DNA of 64,000 bases from Planococcus beigongshangi (GTDB lineage: Bacteria; Bacillota; Bacilli; Bacillales_A; Planococcaceae), in NCBI RefSeq assembly GCF_016820495.1, contig NZ_JADHDU010000002.1:372001-436000 (forward strand). Direction: 5' to 3'. Position 1 is the stretch's first letter; every line of letters starts with the position of its first letter. This document shows positions 21,714 through 30,529 of the stretch, piece after piece. The translations under genes were made by a program, and so were the position numbers. Below the pieces are notes generated by a model. The model saw nothing but the letters and a program-made list of their open reading frames with translations, ran no database searches and had not been told where the DNA came from.

Positions 21714-22382
21714 CTAGCTTCCTCCTTTAAACGTTGAAATTTGCGGTCGGATGAATCGCAATTCCTGTAAACGGTCGATAACGATATTCTGGCCATTGCT
21801 ATGTAAATAGGCACATTCCATTTCCGGCTGTTCGGACAGCACAGTCAATTCGTCAGTCATCGTTTCAATCAAATCGTCGATCATCAGATGGGTCGCTTCC
21901 AGCCATGACGCGGCGATGACCGCTTCGCGGTTGCCGTTGGCGCCGGCATGGGCGATCCCTTTCAGACGGCCCAGCACATAGATATTGCCGCCGGCGACCA
22001 CGCGGCCGTTCGGGTTTACATCCCCGACGACTACCAGATCCCCTTCAGCTTTCACTACCTGCCCGGAACGGACAATCCCGACATACGTCTCGGATTGGCG
22101 TTCATGGATCCGTTTATTGCTTTCTTCCACAGAAATCACTTCAGAGCGCATCTTGGCAACACGCAGATGCGAGTTGGATTCGATGGTCGAAACGATTTCC
22201 TTATATTGGGCTTCGGTGCAATACCGGTAACCCAGATGGAGCTGCACTTCGGCGCTGCCATCGAGCGCAGGATCCGAAACCTTCGCTTTCAGTTCGCTCA
22301 GCAGATCCGCATAGGCGCACTGGTCATCGAACTGCAGCACAAGGCCTTCTTTCGTTCCTCTTATATAGACAAGATTCTTCAA
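21714..22382 (-). CDS. minC: Septum formation inhibitor MinC
   Basis: FtsZ assembly inhibitor acting with MinD. About 222 residues. An N-terminal FtsZ-binding domain starts VYIRGTKEGLVLQFDD, and the C-terminal beta-helix domain (VVVGDVNPNGRVVAGGNIYVLGRLKGIAHAG) binds MinD. The start is uncertain: a TTG at 22382 has AGGTGA seven bases before it, while the in-frame ATG at 22406 has no clear ribosome site. The TTG start also aligns best with B. subtilis MinC. Confidence 0.95.
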   Translation of the reverse strand: MKNLVYIRGTKEGLVLQFDDQCAYADLLSELKAKVSDPALDGSAEVQLHLGYRYCTEAQYKEIVSTIESNSHLRVAKMRSEVISVEESNKRIHERQSETYVGIVRSGQVVKAEGDLVVVGDVNPNGRVVAGGNIYVLGRLKGIAHAGANGNREAVIAASWLEATHLMIDDLIETMTDELTVLSEQPEMECAYLHSNGQNIVIDRLQELRFIRPQISTFKGGS

Positions 22383-22461
22383 AAATTCGTCACCTGCGCT
22401 TCCCATTAAAAGTATCGTCTTTATTTCCTGTTACATAAAAAGCATTTCAGTTTCATTCGCG

Positions 22462-22986
22462 TCACGCTTTACTGTTTTCCCTCTCGATCAAGCGGGCATC
22501 GATGATCAATTTGAAAGCCCAGCCCAGCATCACCAGGAACACGGAATTCGCGATCATCGTCGGCAGCAGGCGGGAGATGAAAAACGCTTCCGCAGGCAAG
22601 GCGGCGAGTGAGATCGCAGAAAAGAACAGATACAGCATAAATTCAAAAAGTGCCGTCAGCACAAGGGTCAAGAGGGTTGCGACAACCAGATTGCGCTGCA
22701 CCGACTTGACGATATAGCTCGCGATCAAGCACATCAACGGATATAAAAATGAATATAATCCAATAATATCAATGAAAAAGACATCGTACAAGAGGCCGAA
22801 AAACAATCCATAGATCATTGCGCGTTTGGCATCATAGTAGACGGTTACGAAGATCAGATACATTAATAGAAATCGGGGGACGATATAATAATAAACCCCG
22901 TCAAGCTGCAACGGGGAAAATAATCCAAAGACGGGTTCAAGGAAAAACAGCGCGAGTGCGAGTGCCGGCAAGAGGTATCGGATCAT
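22462..22986 (-). CDS. mreD: Rod shape-determining membrane protein MreD
   Basis: 174 residues with five or six hydrophobic segments and almost no soluble part (MIRYLLPALALALFFLEPVF; FGLLYDVFFIDIIGLY). Component of the elongasome with MreC and MreB. The ATG overlaps the mreC stop by 4 bp. Family assignment rests on position, length and membrane pattern. Confidence 0.93.
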   Translation of the reverse strand: MIRYLLPALALALFFLEPVFGLFSPLQLDGVYYYIVPRFLLMYLIFVTVYYDAKRAMIYGLFFGLLYDVFFIDIIGLYSFLYPLMCLIASYIVKSVQRNLVVATLLTLVLTALFEFMLYLFFSAISLAALPAEAFFISRLLPTMIANSVFLVMLGWAFKLIIDARLIERENSKA

Positions 22987-23861
22987 GATCCTTCCTCCTC
23001 CACCGCTTCCGCCTCGTCGCCGTCAGGCATCGCCCGGTCAGCGATCATCACGTGGTTCAACAGGGTAAAGTCAGCTGACGGTTTGACATAAGCCAATTTC
23101 GTCAGGCCGAATTCGTCGATCGTCACTTCAGTGATTTCGCCGATAATCAGGCCTTTGGGAAAGATGCCGCCGAGACCGCTTGAGACGACCTGCTGGCCGA
23201 CTTCCAGTTCAATCTGGGCATCGATCCGTTTCAGCAAGAGTTCCCGGCGTTCTGCATCGTAGCCTTCGATGAGACCGAAGACGCCTTCTGCACCGCCGAG
23301 AACCATAGCTGAAACACGGTAATTCGGATTCTGTGTCGAAATCAATTCGACAGTTGAGGTGGTTTTCGTGACAAGCGAGACTTTGCCGATCAGCCCTTTC
23401 GCCGTCATGACGGCCATATCGGGTTCAACGCCGTCCGAGCTGCCTCTGTTCAAGATGATCTTTTCTTCCCATTGATCGGGGTTTCGTGCAATGACAGTCG
23501 CCTGAACGGGGTTATAATCCCGCAGGTCGGCTTCTTTGCCGACAATTTCCTTCAATTGTTCATTTTCAGAACGCAGGTCAGTCACTTCCGCCTGCACGGT
23601 TGCAAATTCTTCAAGACGGCCTTTCAAATGCTGATTTTCCTTGTATGTATTCAGAAGTGAATCAACGTTATCGAAAATGCCTGTTACAAAATGCGCCGGT
23701 CCGGAGAATAGGCTCTGGCCTGCCCCCACAGTATCCTTAATGAGTCTCTCTGCAAAGTTTACATTGTCGCGATCCCGCAAGGAATAGGAAATTAAAGCTA
23801 CGAGGAGGATGACCCCGAGCAATAAAAGAATTAGCCGCTTGTTCGATAGGAACCTAGACAT
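22983..23861 (-). CDS. mreC: Rod shape-determining protein MreC
   Basis: 292 residues: one N-terminal membrane anchor (about 9-27), a coiled coil (about 70-105, ENQHLKGRLEEFATVQAEVTDLRSENEQLKEIVG) and the extracellular beta-rich MreC domain (VVSSGLGGIFPKGLIIGEI). Organises cell-wall synthesis along the lateral wall. It is in the mreBCD-minCD order of Bacillus, 18 bp after mreB. Confidence 0.97.
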   Translation of the reverse strand: MSRFLSNKRLILLLLGVILLVALISYSLRDRDNVNFAERLIKDTVGAGQSLFSGPAHFVTGIFDNVDSLLNTYKENQHLKGRLEEFATVQAEVTDLRSENEQLKEIVGKEADLRDYNPVQATVIARNPDQWEEKIILNRGSSDGVEPDMAVMTAKGLIGKVSLVTKTTSTVELISTQNPNYRVSAMVLGGAEGVFGLIEGYDAERRELLLKRIDAQIELEVGQQVVSSGLGGIFPKGLIIGEITEVTIDEFGLTKLAYVKPSADFTLLNHVMIADRAMPDGDEAEAVEEEGS

Positions 23862-23879
23862 GGCAGCAATCCTCCTTAC

Positions 23880-24908
23880 TTATTTAGTTGATTGCATGCG
23901 ACGGATTTGATCGATGTTATCAAGCGCTTTACCAGTGCCGATCGCTACGCAGTCAAGCGGGTTTTCAGCAATCAGGACAGGCATCTGCGTTTCATCCGAA
24001 ATGACCTTATCAAGATTTTTCAGAAGGGCTCCGCCTCCAGTCAGGACAATGCCGCGTTCCATGACATCAGCCGATAGTTCCGGCGGAGTCGTTTCAAGCG
24101 TTTTCTTCACGCCTTCAATGATGGAAAGAACGGATTCCTTCAACGCTTCAGCAATTTCTTCAGAAGAAATCTCGATTGTTTTCGGTAGGCCTGTAAGCAG
24201 GTCACGGCCGCGGATGTCCATTTTCAGCGCTTTTTCTTCAGGTGTTGTGACACGGGCTGCCCCAACTTCCATCTTGATCGCTTCAGACGTCCGTTCCCCG
24301 ATTGTCAGGTTATACGTTTTACGGATATACTGCGTGATTGCCTGGTCCATTGCGTCACCGGCAACACGGATGGATTCGCTTGTAACAATGCCGCCAAGTG
24401 AAATGACGGCAACTTCCGTCGTGCCTCCACCAATATCGACGACCATACTGCCCATTGGTTCCCAAACCGGAAGATTAGCTCCGATCGCTGCTGCAAAAGG
24501 CTCTTCGATCGTGAACGCTTCACGCGCTCCAGCCTGACGCGATGCATCGATGATCGCGCGCTGTTCAACGGATGTGATTCCGAAAGGCACACAAATCATG
24601 ACGTTCGGCTTCTTCATCGAGCCGCCGACTTTTTTCATCGCTTCTTTCATATAATATTGGATCATGGCAGTCGTTGTATCGTAATCGGCGATGACGCCGT
24701 CACGCATCGGACGGATTGCCACGATCGATCCCGGTGTACGGCCGATCATGTTCCGTGCGTCGTTACCTACAGCGACGATCTCGCCTGTGCTGGTATTTTT
24801 TGCTACTACGGATGGTTCTCTCAGAACGATCCCTTTATTTTTAACGAATACGAGTGTGTTAGCAGTTCCTAAGTCGATTCCTACATCTTTTGATCCCATT
24901 CCAAACAC
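23880..24908 (-). CDS. mreB: Actin-like cell shape protein MreB
   Basis: 342 residues with actin-fold nucleotide motifs ([11 protein letters not shown] near the start, [18 protein letters not shown], and [15 protein letters not shown]). Forms membrane-associated filaments that guide wall synthesis. The start is a GTG at 24908 ([14 protein letters not shown]), matching the B. subtilis N terminus, with AAGGGAAGA upstream. First gene of the mreBCD-minCD operon. Confidence 0.98.
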   Translation of the reverse strand: MFGMGSKDVGIDLGTANTLVFVKNKGIVLREPSVVAKNTSTGEIVAVGNDARNMIGRTPGSIVAIRPMRDGVIADYDTTTAMIQYYMKEAMKKVGGSMKKPNVMICVPFGITSVEQRAIIDASRQAGAREAFTIEEPFAAAIGANLPVWEPMGSMVVDIGGGTTEVAVISLGGIVTSESIRVAGDAMDQAITQYIRKTYNLTIGERTSEAIKMEVGAARVTTPEEKALKMDIRGRDLLTGLPKTIEISSEEIAEALKESVLSIIEGVKKTLETTPPELSADVMERGIVLTGGGALLKNLDKVISDETQMPVLIAENPLDCVAIGTGKALDNIDQIRRMQSTK

Positions 24909-24964
24909 GTGAATTCTTCCCTTCTTTTATGCCTCTAAGCCATAGTGTTTACACAATACTACTC

Positions 24965-24993
24965 ATTATAGCTGAAAAACAAAGAAAGTAACA
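24965..24993 (-). promoter_or_regulatory. Probable promoter of the mre-min operon
   Basis: A perfect TATAAT lies on the minus strand at 24965-24970, about 57 bp before mreB. The -35 (TGTTAC, 17 bp away) is poor. Confidence 0.45.
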
Positions 24994-24996
24994 GTG

Positions 24997-25689
24997 CTAC
25001 ATATATCCCTTTTCATTCAAAGAAATGAACTGATGGTCCCCGATGATCAAATGGTCCAAAAGCTCAATGCCGACAATGCTTCCAGCTTCCATCAAACGCT
25101 TTGTCACCGCGATGTCTTCAGGTGATGGAGCCGGATTGCCGGACGGATGATTATGGGCACAGACGATCGATGCCGCAGAACGGCGAACCGCTTCACGGAA
25201 AATTTCACGCGGATGGACGATGCTCGCGTTCAGGCTGCCGACAAAAATCGTCTGGCGGTGCAGCACCTGATTTTTTATATTGAGGAAAAGAACGACGAAA
25301 TGTTCCTGTTTGAGTGAAGTCATATCCGCCATCAGATAGGAAGCGGCGTCTTTCGGGGAACGGATCGTATATTTCGCATCCGTCTGTTTGGAAGAGAGGC
25401 GCCGGCCCAGTTCGACCGCAGCGAGCAATTGCACCGCTTTCGCCTGGCCGATGCCATTTATGGAAGTGAGTTCTTCAATGCTCGCATCTTTCATTTGCTG
25501 GATCTGCTCAAAATGATGCAGCACACGGTTCGCCAGGTGCAGGACAGACTCCTGCCTTGTTCCTGTGCGCAGCATGATGGCGATCAATTCCTGGTTCGAC
25601 AGGCTCGTCGCCCCCTGGTTGATTAGCCGTTCACGCGGACGGTCAGCTGAATGGACATCACGGATCATCATCGTCTGTTCCTTCAGCAT
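24997..25689 (-). CDS. radC: RadC family JAB-domain protein
   Basis: 230 residues. N-terminal helix-hairpin-helix (SINGIGQAKAVQLLAA, about 74-89) and C-terminal JAB metallopeptidase-like domain with HNHPSGNPAPSPED (about 178-191). Despite the name, a role in DNA repair is not established. The ATG at 25689 overlaps the maf stop by 7 bp; a second ATG at 25671 with AAGGA upstream is an alternative start. Same maf-radC-mreB order as B. subtilis. Confidence 0.95.
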   Translation of the reverse strand: MLKEQTMMIRDVHSADRPRERLINQGATSLSNQELIAIMLRTGTRQESVLHLANRVLHHFEQIQQMKDASIEELTSINGIGQAKAVQLLAAVELGRRLSSKQTDAKYTIRSPKDAASYLMADMTSLKQEHFVVLFLNIKNQVLHRQTIFVGSLNASIVHPREIFREAVRRSAASIVCAHNHPSGNPAPSPEDIAVTKRLMEAGSIVGIELLDHLIIGDHQFISLNEKGYM

Positions 25690-26291
25690 TCCACACTGCT
25701 CCCTTTTAAAGAAAGATATCCGGCGTGAGCCAGTTTCTGTGCTAAACGGGCGATCGGCAATCCGACGACCGTATTGTAATCCCCATCAATTTTCTCGACA
25801 AATAGACCCGACAATGTCTGGATGCCGTAAGCACCCGCCTTGTCATAGGGATCATCCGTATTCGTATAGGCTTCGATCCAGCTGTCAGGCAGATCGAAAA
25901 AAGTGACCCTTGTGATTTCATGGAATGACATTTCACTATTGCCCGCCTGCACGGCAACCGCCGTAATCACATCATGGGTCCGTCCGGAAAGTTTGCGGAG
26001 CGTCTCCCTCGCCTCTTCTTTATCCACAGGCTTCAGCAGTATTTCACCGTCGCATACAACGATCGTATCCGCGCCGATCACGACAGCACCCGGATGCCTT
26101 CCGGCTACTTCTGCCGCCTTCACTTCCGCACAGTGAAGCACATAACTCAGCGCATTCGGAAACTTGTCAGGCTTCGGCTCTTCTTTCTGACTCGGTGTTA
26201 TCTGAAAATCAAATCCGAGCATTTGCAGCAGCTCGCTTCGGCGCGGCGACTGCGATGCCAGGATGATGAGTTGATTGGAATGGAAATACAT
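25683..26291 (-). CDS. maf: Maf-type nucleoside triphosphate pyrophosphatase
   Basis: 202 residues starting MYFHSNQLIILASQSPRRSE; the SxSPRR motif is the substrate-binding signature of the family. Hydrolyses non-canonical or modified NTPs such as dTTP/UTP-type substrates; B. subtilis Maf also affects septum formation. GADTIVV carries the catalytic aspartate. The ATG at 26291 follows GGAGGCGTTCCT. The upstream neighbour in B. subtilis, spoIIB, is absent. Confidence 0.96.
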   Translation of the reverse strand: MYFHSNQLIILASQSPRRSELLQMLGFDFQITPSQKEEPKPDKFPNALSYVLHCAEVKAAEVAGRHPGAVVIGADTIVVCDGEILLKPVDKEEARETLRKLSGRTHDVITAVAVQAGNSEMSFHEITRVTFFDLPDSWIEAYTNTDDPYDKAGAYGIQTLSGLFVEKIDGDYNTVVGLPIARLAQKLAHAGYLSLKGSSVEC

Positions 26292-26312
26292 AGGAACGCC
26301 TCCTTTTTTAAA

Positions 26313-26342
26313 AGAATACCACTGACCTGAATATTGTTTCAA
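26313..26342 (-). promoter_or_regulatory. Promoter of maf-radC
   Basis: Minus strand -35 TTGAAA, 18-bp spacer, -10 TATTCT with an upstream TGG (extended -10), 22 bp before the maf start. Confidence 0.55.
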
Positions 26343-26582
26343 ATGGCGAAAAATAAGTTTTGGCGCATTATAGCCTTCCAAAAATCAGATTTGGCCCCCT
26401 CTAAAAGATAAAGCCGCGGCATTGCTCGATTCCAAAATGGATTTTCGTACAGTCCGGATTTTAAAGAGAGCTTCAGAAAAGTGGCAACTGTTCAAATCTT
26501 GCCATTATTACTTTTTCTTTAAAACACTTTCATCCTGCCTGCTAAACGATTACAATGGAAACGGATTTTAAATTCAGAAGAT

Positions 26583-26619
26583 TTCCTATTCCAGTATATC
26601 GAATAGGGAATTTTTATTT
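26583..26619 (+). promoter_or_regulatory. Terminator-like hairpin in the leader of the AbgT gene
   Basis: TTCCTATTC and GAATAGGGAA pair around a 9-nt loop, followed immediately by TTTTTATTTT, 18 bp before the start codon. It has the form of an attenuator. The remaining roughly 240 bp up to the maf promoter contain no gene or clear promoter. Confidence 0.45.
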
Positions 26620-26637
26620 TGAGAAAAGGATGATTAT

Positions 26638-28164
26638 ATGGAGAAAAAGCGGAAAGGTTTCGTCCAAAAATCGTTGGATGGAGTCGAATTCATCGGGAAT
26701 AAATTACCGCATCCAGTGACTTTATTCGCTGTGCTTGCCCTGCTTGTACTGGTCTTGTCTGCCATCATTTCCAGCTTTGGCATTTCAGTCGAACACCCGG
26801 GCCAGGAAGGTGAAATGGTCGAAGTCAAGAACCTGCTGAATGCGGAAGGCATCCAGTATATCTTCACCAGCATGGTCGATAACTTCATCGGCTTCGCACC
26901 GCTCGGCGTTGTTCTTGCAACGATGCTCGGTATCGGAATTGCTGAACGCACAGGATTGATCTCGGCTTTGCTGCGCGGGTTCGTTCTGTCCGTTCCGAAA
27001 TTCCTGATCACAGCCGGTCTAGTATTTGCCGGTATCATGTCAAGTGTCGCTTCTGACGCTGGTTACGTTGTCCTGCCTCCGCTTGGAGCAGTGATCTTCG
27101 CAGCACTCGGACGCCACCCGCTTGCCGGCCTTGCCGCTGCATTCGCCGGTGTATCCGGTGGCTTCAGTGCCAACTTGCTCTTGTCTGCTACCGATCCGAT
27201 GCTCGGAAACCTGACGATCGCAGCCGCTGCGATCATCGACCCTGCCTATGCTGAAGGCATGAACGTTGCGATGAACTATTACTTCATCATCGCTTCCGTA
27301 TTCGTTCTGACGGTCGCCGGCGCATTTGTTACAGAGAAAATCGTTGAACCGCGCCTGGGCGAATACAAAGGCGAGTTCCGCGAAAGCCTTACTGGCCTTA
27401 CGAAAGAAGAAAAGAAAGGCATGCTATGGGCTGCGGTTTCATTCGTGATCACAGCAATCGCCTTCGCTATGCTGATCGTACCTGAAAGCGGTGCCCTGCG
27501 TGCCGAAGACGGCGGAGTCATCCAATCCCCGTTCATGTCATCTCTTGTTCCGATCATCCTGATCCTGTTCTTCATACCTGGTCTGTTCTACGGAATCGCC
27601 ACGAAGAATATCAAGAATGATAAAGACGTCGCCAACCATCTCACTGATACGATGGCTTCGATGGGGATGTTCATCGTCCTGGCATTCACTGCCGGACAAT
27701 TCGTCGCTTATTTCGCCGAATCGAATATGGGCATGGTCATCGGGGTCTACGGTGCCGAATTCCTGGAAAGCGCGAATCTGACAGGGATCCCGCTGATCCT
27801 CGGATTCATTGGGATCACAGCTGTCATCAACCTGTTCATCGGAAGTGCTTCCGCCAAATGGGCAATGATGGCCCCTGTGTTCGTGCCGATCATGATGCAG
27901 CTTGGCTATTCGCCTGAACTCACGCAAATGGCTTACCGCATCGCCGATTCATCGACGAATATCATTTCGCCGCTGATGACGTATTTTGCGATCATCATCG
28001 CCTTTGCACAGAAATACGATAAGAAAATGGGTATCGGTACATTGATCTCGGTCATGCTCCCGTACTCCATCATCTTCCTGATCGTCTGGTCGATCATGCT
28101 CATCGTCTGGATGACATTGGGCCTCGATCTCGGACCGGGTTCACCATTGCATTACAATAATTAA
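26638..28164 (+). CDS. AbgT family transporter
   Basis: 508 residues with about 11-12 membrane segments, including two re-entrant-type motifs (VASDAGYVVLPPLGAVIFAALGRHPLAGLAAAFAGVSGGFSANL region and the second half ending ADSSTNIISPLMTYFAII). The family moves p-aminobenzoyl-glutamate or acts as a drug/sulfonamide exporter. The substrate here cannot be read from sequence. It may serve folate precursor salvage; folC is about 16 kb away and not linked. The ATG follows AAAAGGATGATT. Monocistronic, between a leader hairpin and a terminator. Confidence 0.92.
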   Translation: MEKKRKGFVQKSLDGVEFIGNKLPHPVTLFAVLALLVLVLSAIISSFGISVEHPGQEGEMVEVKNLLNAEGIQYIFTSMVDNFIGFAPLGVVLATMLGIGIAERTGLISALLRGFVLSVPKFLITAGLVFAGIMSSVASDAGYVVLPPLGAVIFAALGRHPLAGLAAAFAGVSGGFSANLLLSATDPMLGNLTIAAAAIIDPAYAEGMNVAMNYYFIIASVFVLTVAGAFVTEKIVEPRLGEYKGEFRESLTGLTKEEKKGMLWAAVSFVITAIAFAMLIVPESGALRAEDGGVIQSPFMSSLVPIILILFFIPGLFYGIATKNIKNDKDVANHLTDTMASMGMFIVLAFTAGQFVAYFAESNMGMVIGVYGAEFLESANLTGIPLILGFIGITAVINLFIGSASAKWAMMAPVFVPIMMQLGYSPELTQMAYRIADSSTNIISPLMTYFAIIIAFAQKYDKKMGIGTLISVMLPYSIIFLIVWSIMLIVWMTLGLDLGPGSPLHYNN

Positions 28165-28176
28165 AAATTGAATGGA

Positions 28177-28208
28177 GCCGCCGCAGAAAATTCTGCGGCG
28201 GCTTTTCT
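28177..28208 (+). terminator. Intrinsic terminator after the AbgT gene
   Basis: GCCGCCGCAGAA and TTCTGCGGCGGC form a 12-bp perfect stem followed by TTTTCTTA. Confidence 0.88.
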
Positions 28209-28240
28209 TATATTTAAATTGAATTAGATAGTTAGGGGAA

Positions 28241-28497
28241 ATCGATATTCCTCAAAACAGCTCGCTTTCCTGGCTGCTTGCGCTGAGCTAACTCGTGCTC
28301 GTTTCACTACGCCCGAGTGGATCTCAGCACATCACCGGATCGCCTGGGAGTCTTCGCTGTTTTGTTCCATATCTTAGAAATTTTTCTTATACTGGAGTGG
28401 TTTCCACTAGCTAACTCTCACCCCTAACCTAAGTGGCACACTTTACTACATAGGAAACGGTGAAACACATTCTTTATACTATCTATAGCGCTGAAGC
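28241..28497. repeat. MITE-like extragenic element, copy B
   Basis: Opposite orientation to copy A. It starts CGATATTCCTCAAAACAGC (28243) and the inner module ends CGCTGTTTTGTTCCATATC (28355-28373). Between them is the same core (GAGCTAACTCGTGCTCG, CGCCCGAGTGGATCTCAGCAC region) as copies A and D. A more diverged outer part ends at TAGCGCTGAAGC (28485-28496). The 460-bp AbgT-DUF5658 gap holds this element and otherwise AT-rich DNA without a gene. Confidence 0.75.
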
Positions 28498-28670
28498 AGT
28501 TTATAAATATCACTTTATTTATCAAATGATGATTAAAATTTTATGGATAATTTTTCATGTCTAACATTTCTGAGAACGGGTATGGCTAAAGCATACAGCA
28601 AAAAAAGGTTCTGTTAAGCAAAATTATGATACCCCCTTAAAACTACTCTCCACGAAAAGAGGTACAGGTT

Positions 28671-28991
28671 ATGGCAATCCCTGATCAGCGGGCACCACTC
28701 AAAAAATCCATCTGGCTGTTAATTGTCCTGAACGCCCTTGACGGCATCCTGACGTATGTTGGCCTGAGCAATAATATCGTAACCGAGGCCAATCCTCTCC
28801 TGAGTTCGTTTGAGCCATTCACCATCCTCGGCATCAAATTATTCCTTTCGACCTGCCTGTTCGGACTCCTGTTTACAGCGTTCAGCCAGGTTCGCTCCAA
28901 TTTCTGGCGCATCACATTTTTCGGAGCCAACGCCATCTACACGATGATCATGGCCCTTCATCTCTATTGGATCCCTTTCCTGTTCATCTAA
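28671..28991 (+). CDS. DUF5658 membrane protein
   Basis: 106 residues with three membrane segments (about 13-33, 52-72 and 82-104). The motif LNALDGILTYVGLSNNIVTEANPLL (residues about 21-45) is the hallmark of DUF5658: an Asp-x-x-x-T helix followed by EANPL. Function unknown. The ATG is preceded by GAGGTACAGGTT and a strong hairpin terminator follows, so it is a single-gene unit between AbgT and the pilus locus. Confidence 0.78.
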   Translation: MAIPDQRAPLKKSIWLLIVLNALDGILTYVGLSNNIVTEANPLLSSFEPFTILGIKLFLSTCLFGLLFTAFSQVRSNFWRITFFGANAIYTMIMALHLYWIPFLFI

Positions 28992-28992
28992 A

Positions 28993-29026
28993 AAAACGCC
29001 CTGGAGAAGCTTTCTCCAGGGCGTTC
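28993..29026. terminator. Intrinsic terminator after the DUF5658 gene
   Basis: AACGCCCTGGAGA pairs perfectly with TCTCCAGGGCGTT around a short loop. An A-run lies on the 5' side and CGTTAT on the 3' side, so it could also stop minus-strand transcription coming from the pilus region. Confidence 0.7.
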
Positions 29027-29052
29027 GTTATGCCATAATGTTGCTCCTGTTT

Positions 29053-29155
29053 CTGTCCCTGCATCGCTGCGCTGCTTCGTCGCAAAGGACGCCGCTTCAG
29101 AAGTTCATCTAAACCATTATTGCTCCTGCATCGCTTCGCTAGCTTCGTCGCAAAG
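29053..29155. repeat. Two copies of a short CTGCATCGCT...CTTCGTCGCAAAG repeat
   Basis: Near-identical segments of about 30 bp, CTGCATCGCTGCGCTGCTTC then GTCGCAAAG, lie at about 29060 and 29128. A third copy is at about 30064-30094 inside extragenic element C, with a degenerate one near 30160. The roughly 190-bp space between the DUF5658 terminator and pilD contains nothing else. Confidence 0.6.
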
Positions 29156-29220
29156 AGATGACCAAATTATATTTGGTCGATCTCTTGCCTTTCGGAGCTG
29201 AACGGGCGCCGTCGCTTTTC

Positions 29221-29976
29221 TCAAGTCCACAACGTCATATACCAGTCGAGCACCATATCACCGTAAAAATAAACGATGACAGCTCCCGCCGCAATCGACG
29301 GGCCGAATGGAATCGGGGTTTTCCGCCCCTGTCCGGTTTTCCGCAGGATGATGATGCCGACAATCGCACCGATAAGCGAAGCGAAGAACAGTGTCATGAA
29401 GGTTCCGGCCGTACCGAGCACAAGCCCGATGACGAAAAACAATTTGATGTCCCCGCCCCCCATTCCGCCTTTAGACACAACCGAAATCAGCAACAGGATC
29501 AAGAATCCTGCCGCCGCCCCGACGAGCGCATCCCACCATGGATCGAGCGGGATGAAGAATCGGAGTACCAATAGTAAAATACCGAAAGGCAAAAGCACTT
29601 TATCCGGAATGAGCATATAGGCGATATCCGATACCGTAATGATGACCAGCATCGATACGAAGAGGATCGCGATGATCAGTTCCGGGGTGAAGCCGAAATG
29701 CAGGAACGATAAAGCGAATAATATACCTGTAACCGCCTCCATCAACGGATAGACCCAGTGGATCTTTTCTCCGCACGAACGGCATCTGCCGCGCAGGAAT
29801 AAGTATGAGAAGACTGGCACAAGATCGAGCGCAGTCAGCTGCCGGTCACATTTCGTACAATGGGACGGCGGGTAGGCGATCGACTCTTTTTTCGGCACGC
29901 GCAATCCGACAACATTGAAGAATGAGCCGAAGACGAGACCGAATATGAAAAAGAAAACTGTATACGTAATTGTCAT
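29221..29976 (-). CDS. pilD: Prepilin peptidase / N-methyltransferase
   Basis: Membrane aspartyl protease that cuts and methylates type IV prepilins. 251 residues: an N-terminal methyltransferase domain with two CxxC pairs (CTKC and CRSC) and a C-terminal GxGD peptidase domain with catalytic aspartates in VSDIAYMLIPD and MGGGDIKLF. About eight membrane segments. The ATG at 29976 has GAGGG before it. Position after folC-type genes corresponds to comC of B. subtilis. It is separated from pilO by the 540-bp repeat region, so may be transcribed on its own. Confidence 0.95.
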   Translation of the reverse strand: MTITYTVFFFIFGLVFGSFFNVVGLRVPKKESIAYPPSHCTKCDRQLTALDLVPVFSYLFLRGRCRSCGEKIHWVYPLMEAVTGILFALSFLHFGFTPELIIAILFVSMLVIITVSDIAYMLIPDKVLLPFGILLLVLRFFIPLDPWWDALVGAAAGFLILLLISVVSKGGMGGGDIKLFFVIGLVLGTAGTFMTLFFASLIGAIVGIIILRKTGQGRKTPIPFGPSIAAGAVIVYFYGDMVLDWYMTLWT

Positions 29977-30020
29977 GTGAACCCTCATCACTATTAGAAT
30001 TTATTTGTGTGTTTTAATAA

Positions 30021-30437
30021 CCGATATTCCGCAAAACAGTTTCGCTTTCCAAAAACCGTGCTCCTGCATCGCTGCGCTAGCTTCGTCGCAAAGACTTGCC
30101 CTCGCGAGCCTCGGCCAATGTCTTGGCTCCCGCCCAATCCTCCTCGTCGCCGCAAAAACCGATGCTCCACCAGCGCTCTGCGCTTCGTCGCAGGAGTCTC
30201 ACTGTTTTGCTCCATATCTTAGGAACCCTTCTCATGCTGAGGTGGTTCCCAAATCGAACTCGGACCTTCGTCCGAGTGAGTGCTCAGCGCTTCACTTAGA
30301 ATATGAGGAGTCTTCAGTGCTTTACTTTGACTCTAGAAGTGGACCTAAGCAAAGGCGCGGCTCCGGACTGAGCGGAGCAATAAGACGAGTGTTCTTCTCG
30401 GCTTATTGTGGGAGCTTGGTCCATAGCGCCGAAGCGA
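30021..30437. repeat. MITE-like extragenic element, copy C (longest)
   Basis: The inner module runs from CGATATTCCGCAAAACAG (30022) to CTGTTTTGCTCCATATC (30202-30218). The outer module 30219-30437 carries GAGCAATAAGACGAG paired with CTCGGCTTATTG and ends ATAGCGCCGAAGCG. It is a full inverted counterpart of copy A. The inner module has acquired copies of the CTGCATCGCT repeat. The 550-bp pilD-pilO gap is essentially this element. Confidence 0.75.
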
Positions 30438-30496
30438 AATTTAAATATCGTTTCTTTAATTCAATTTTTATTAAAATTATTTCTATTTTATAGTAG

Positions 30497-30529
30497 AGAA
30501 AAAAGAGGAAATCTCAATGATTTCCTCTT
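30497..30529 (-). terminator. Intrinsic terminator after pilO
   Basis: On the minus strand AAGAGGAAATC-ATTGA-GATTTCCTCTT is followed by TTTTCTC, starting right at the pilO stop. It ends the pil operon before pilD. Confidence 0.85.

Noticed and set aside
30005..30493. 162-codon plus-strand frame between pilD and pilO
   Set aside because: It lies wholly within element C and has no ribosome site or domain; its codon use looks random.
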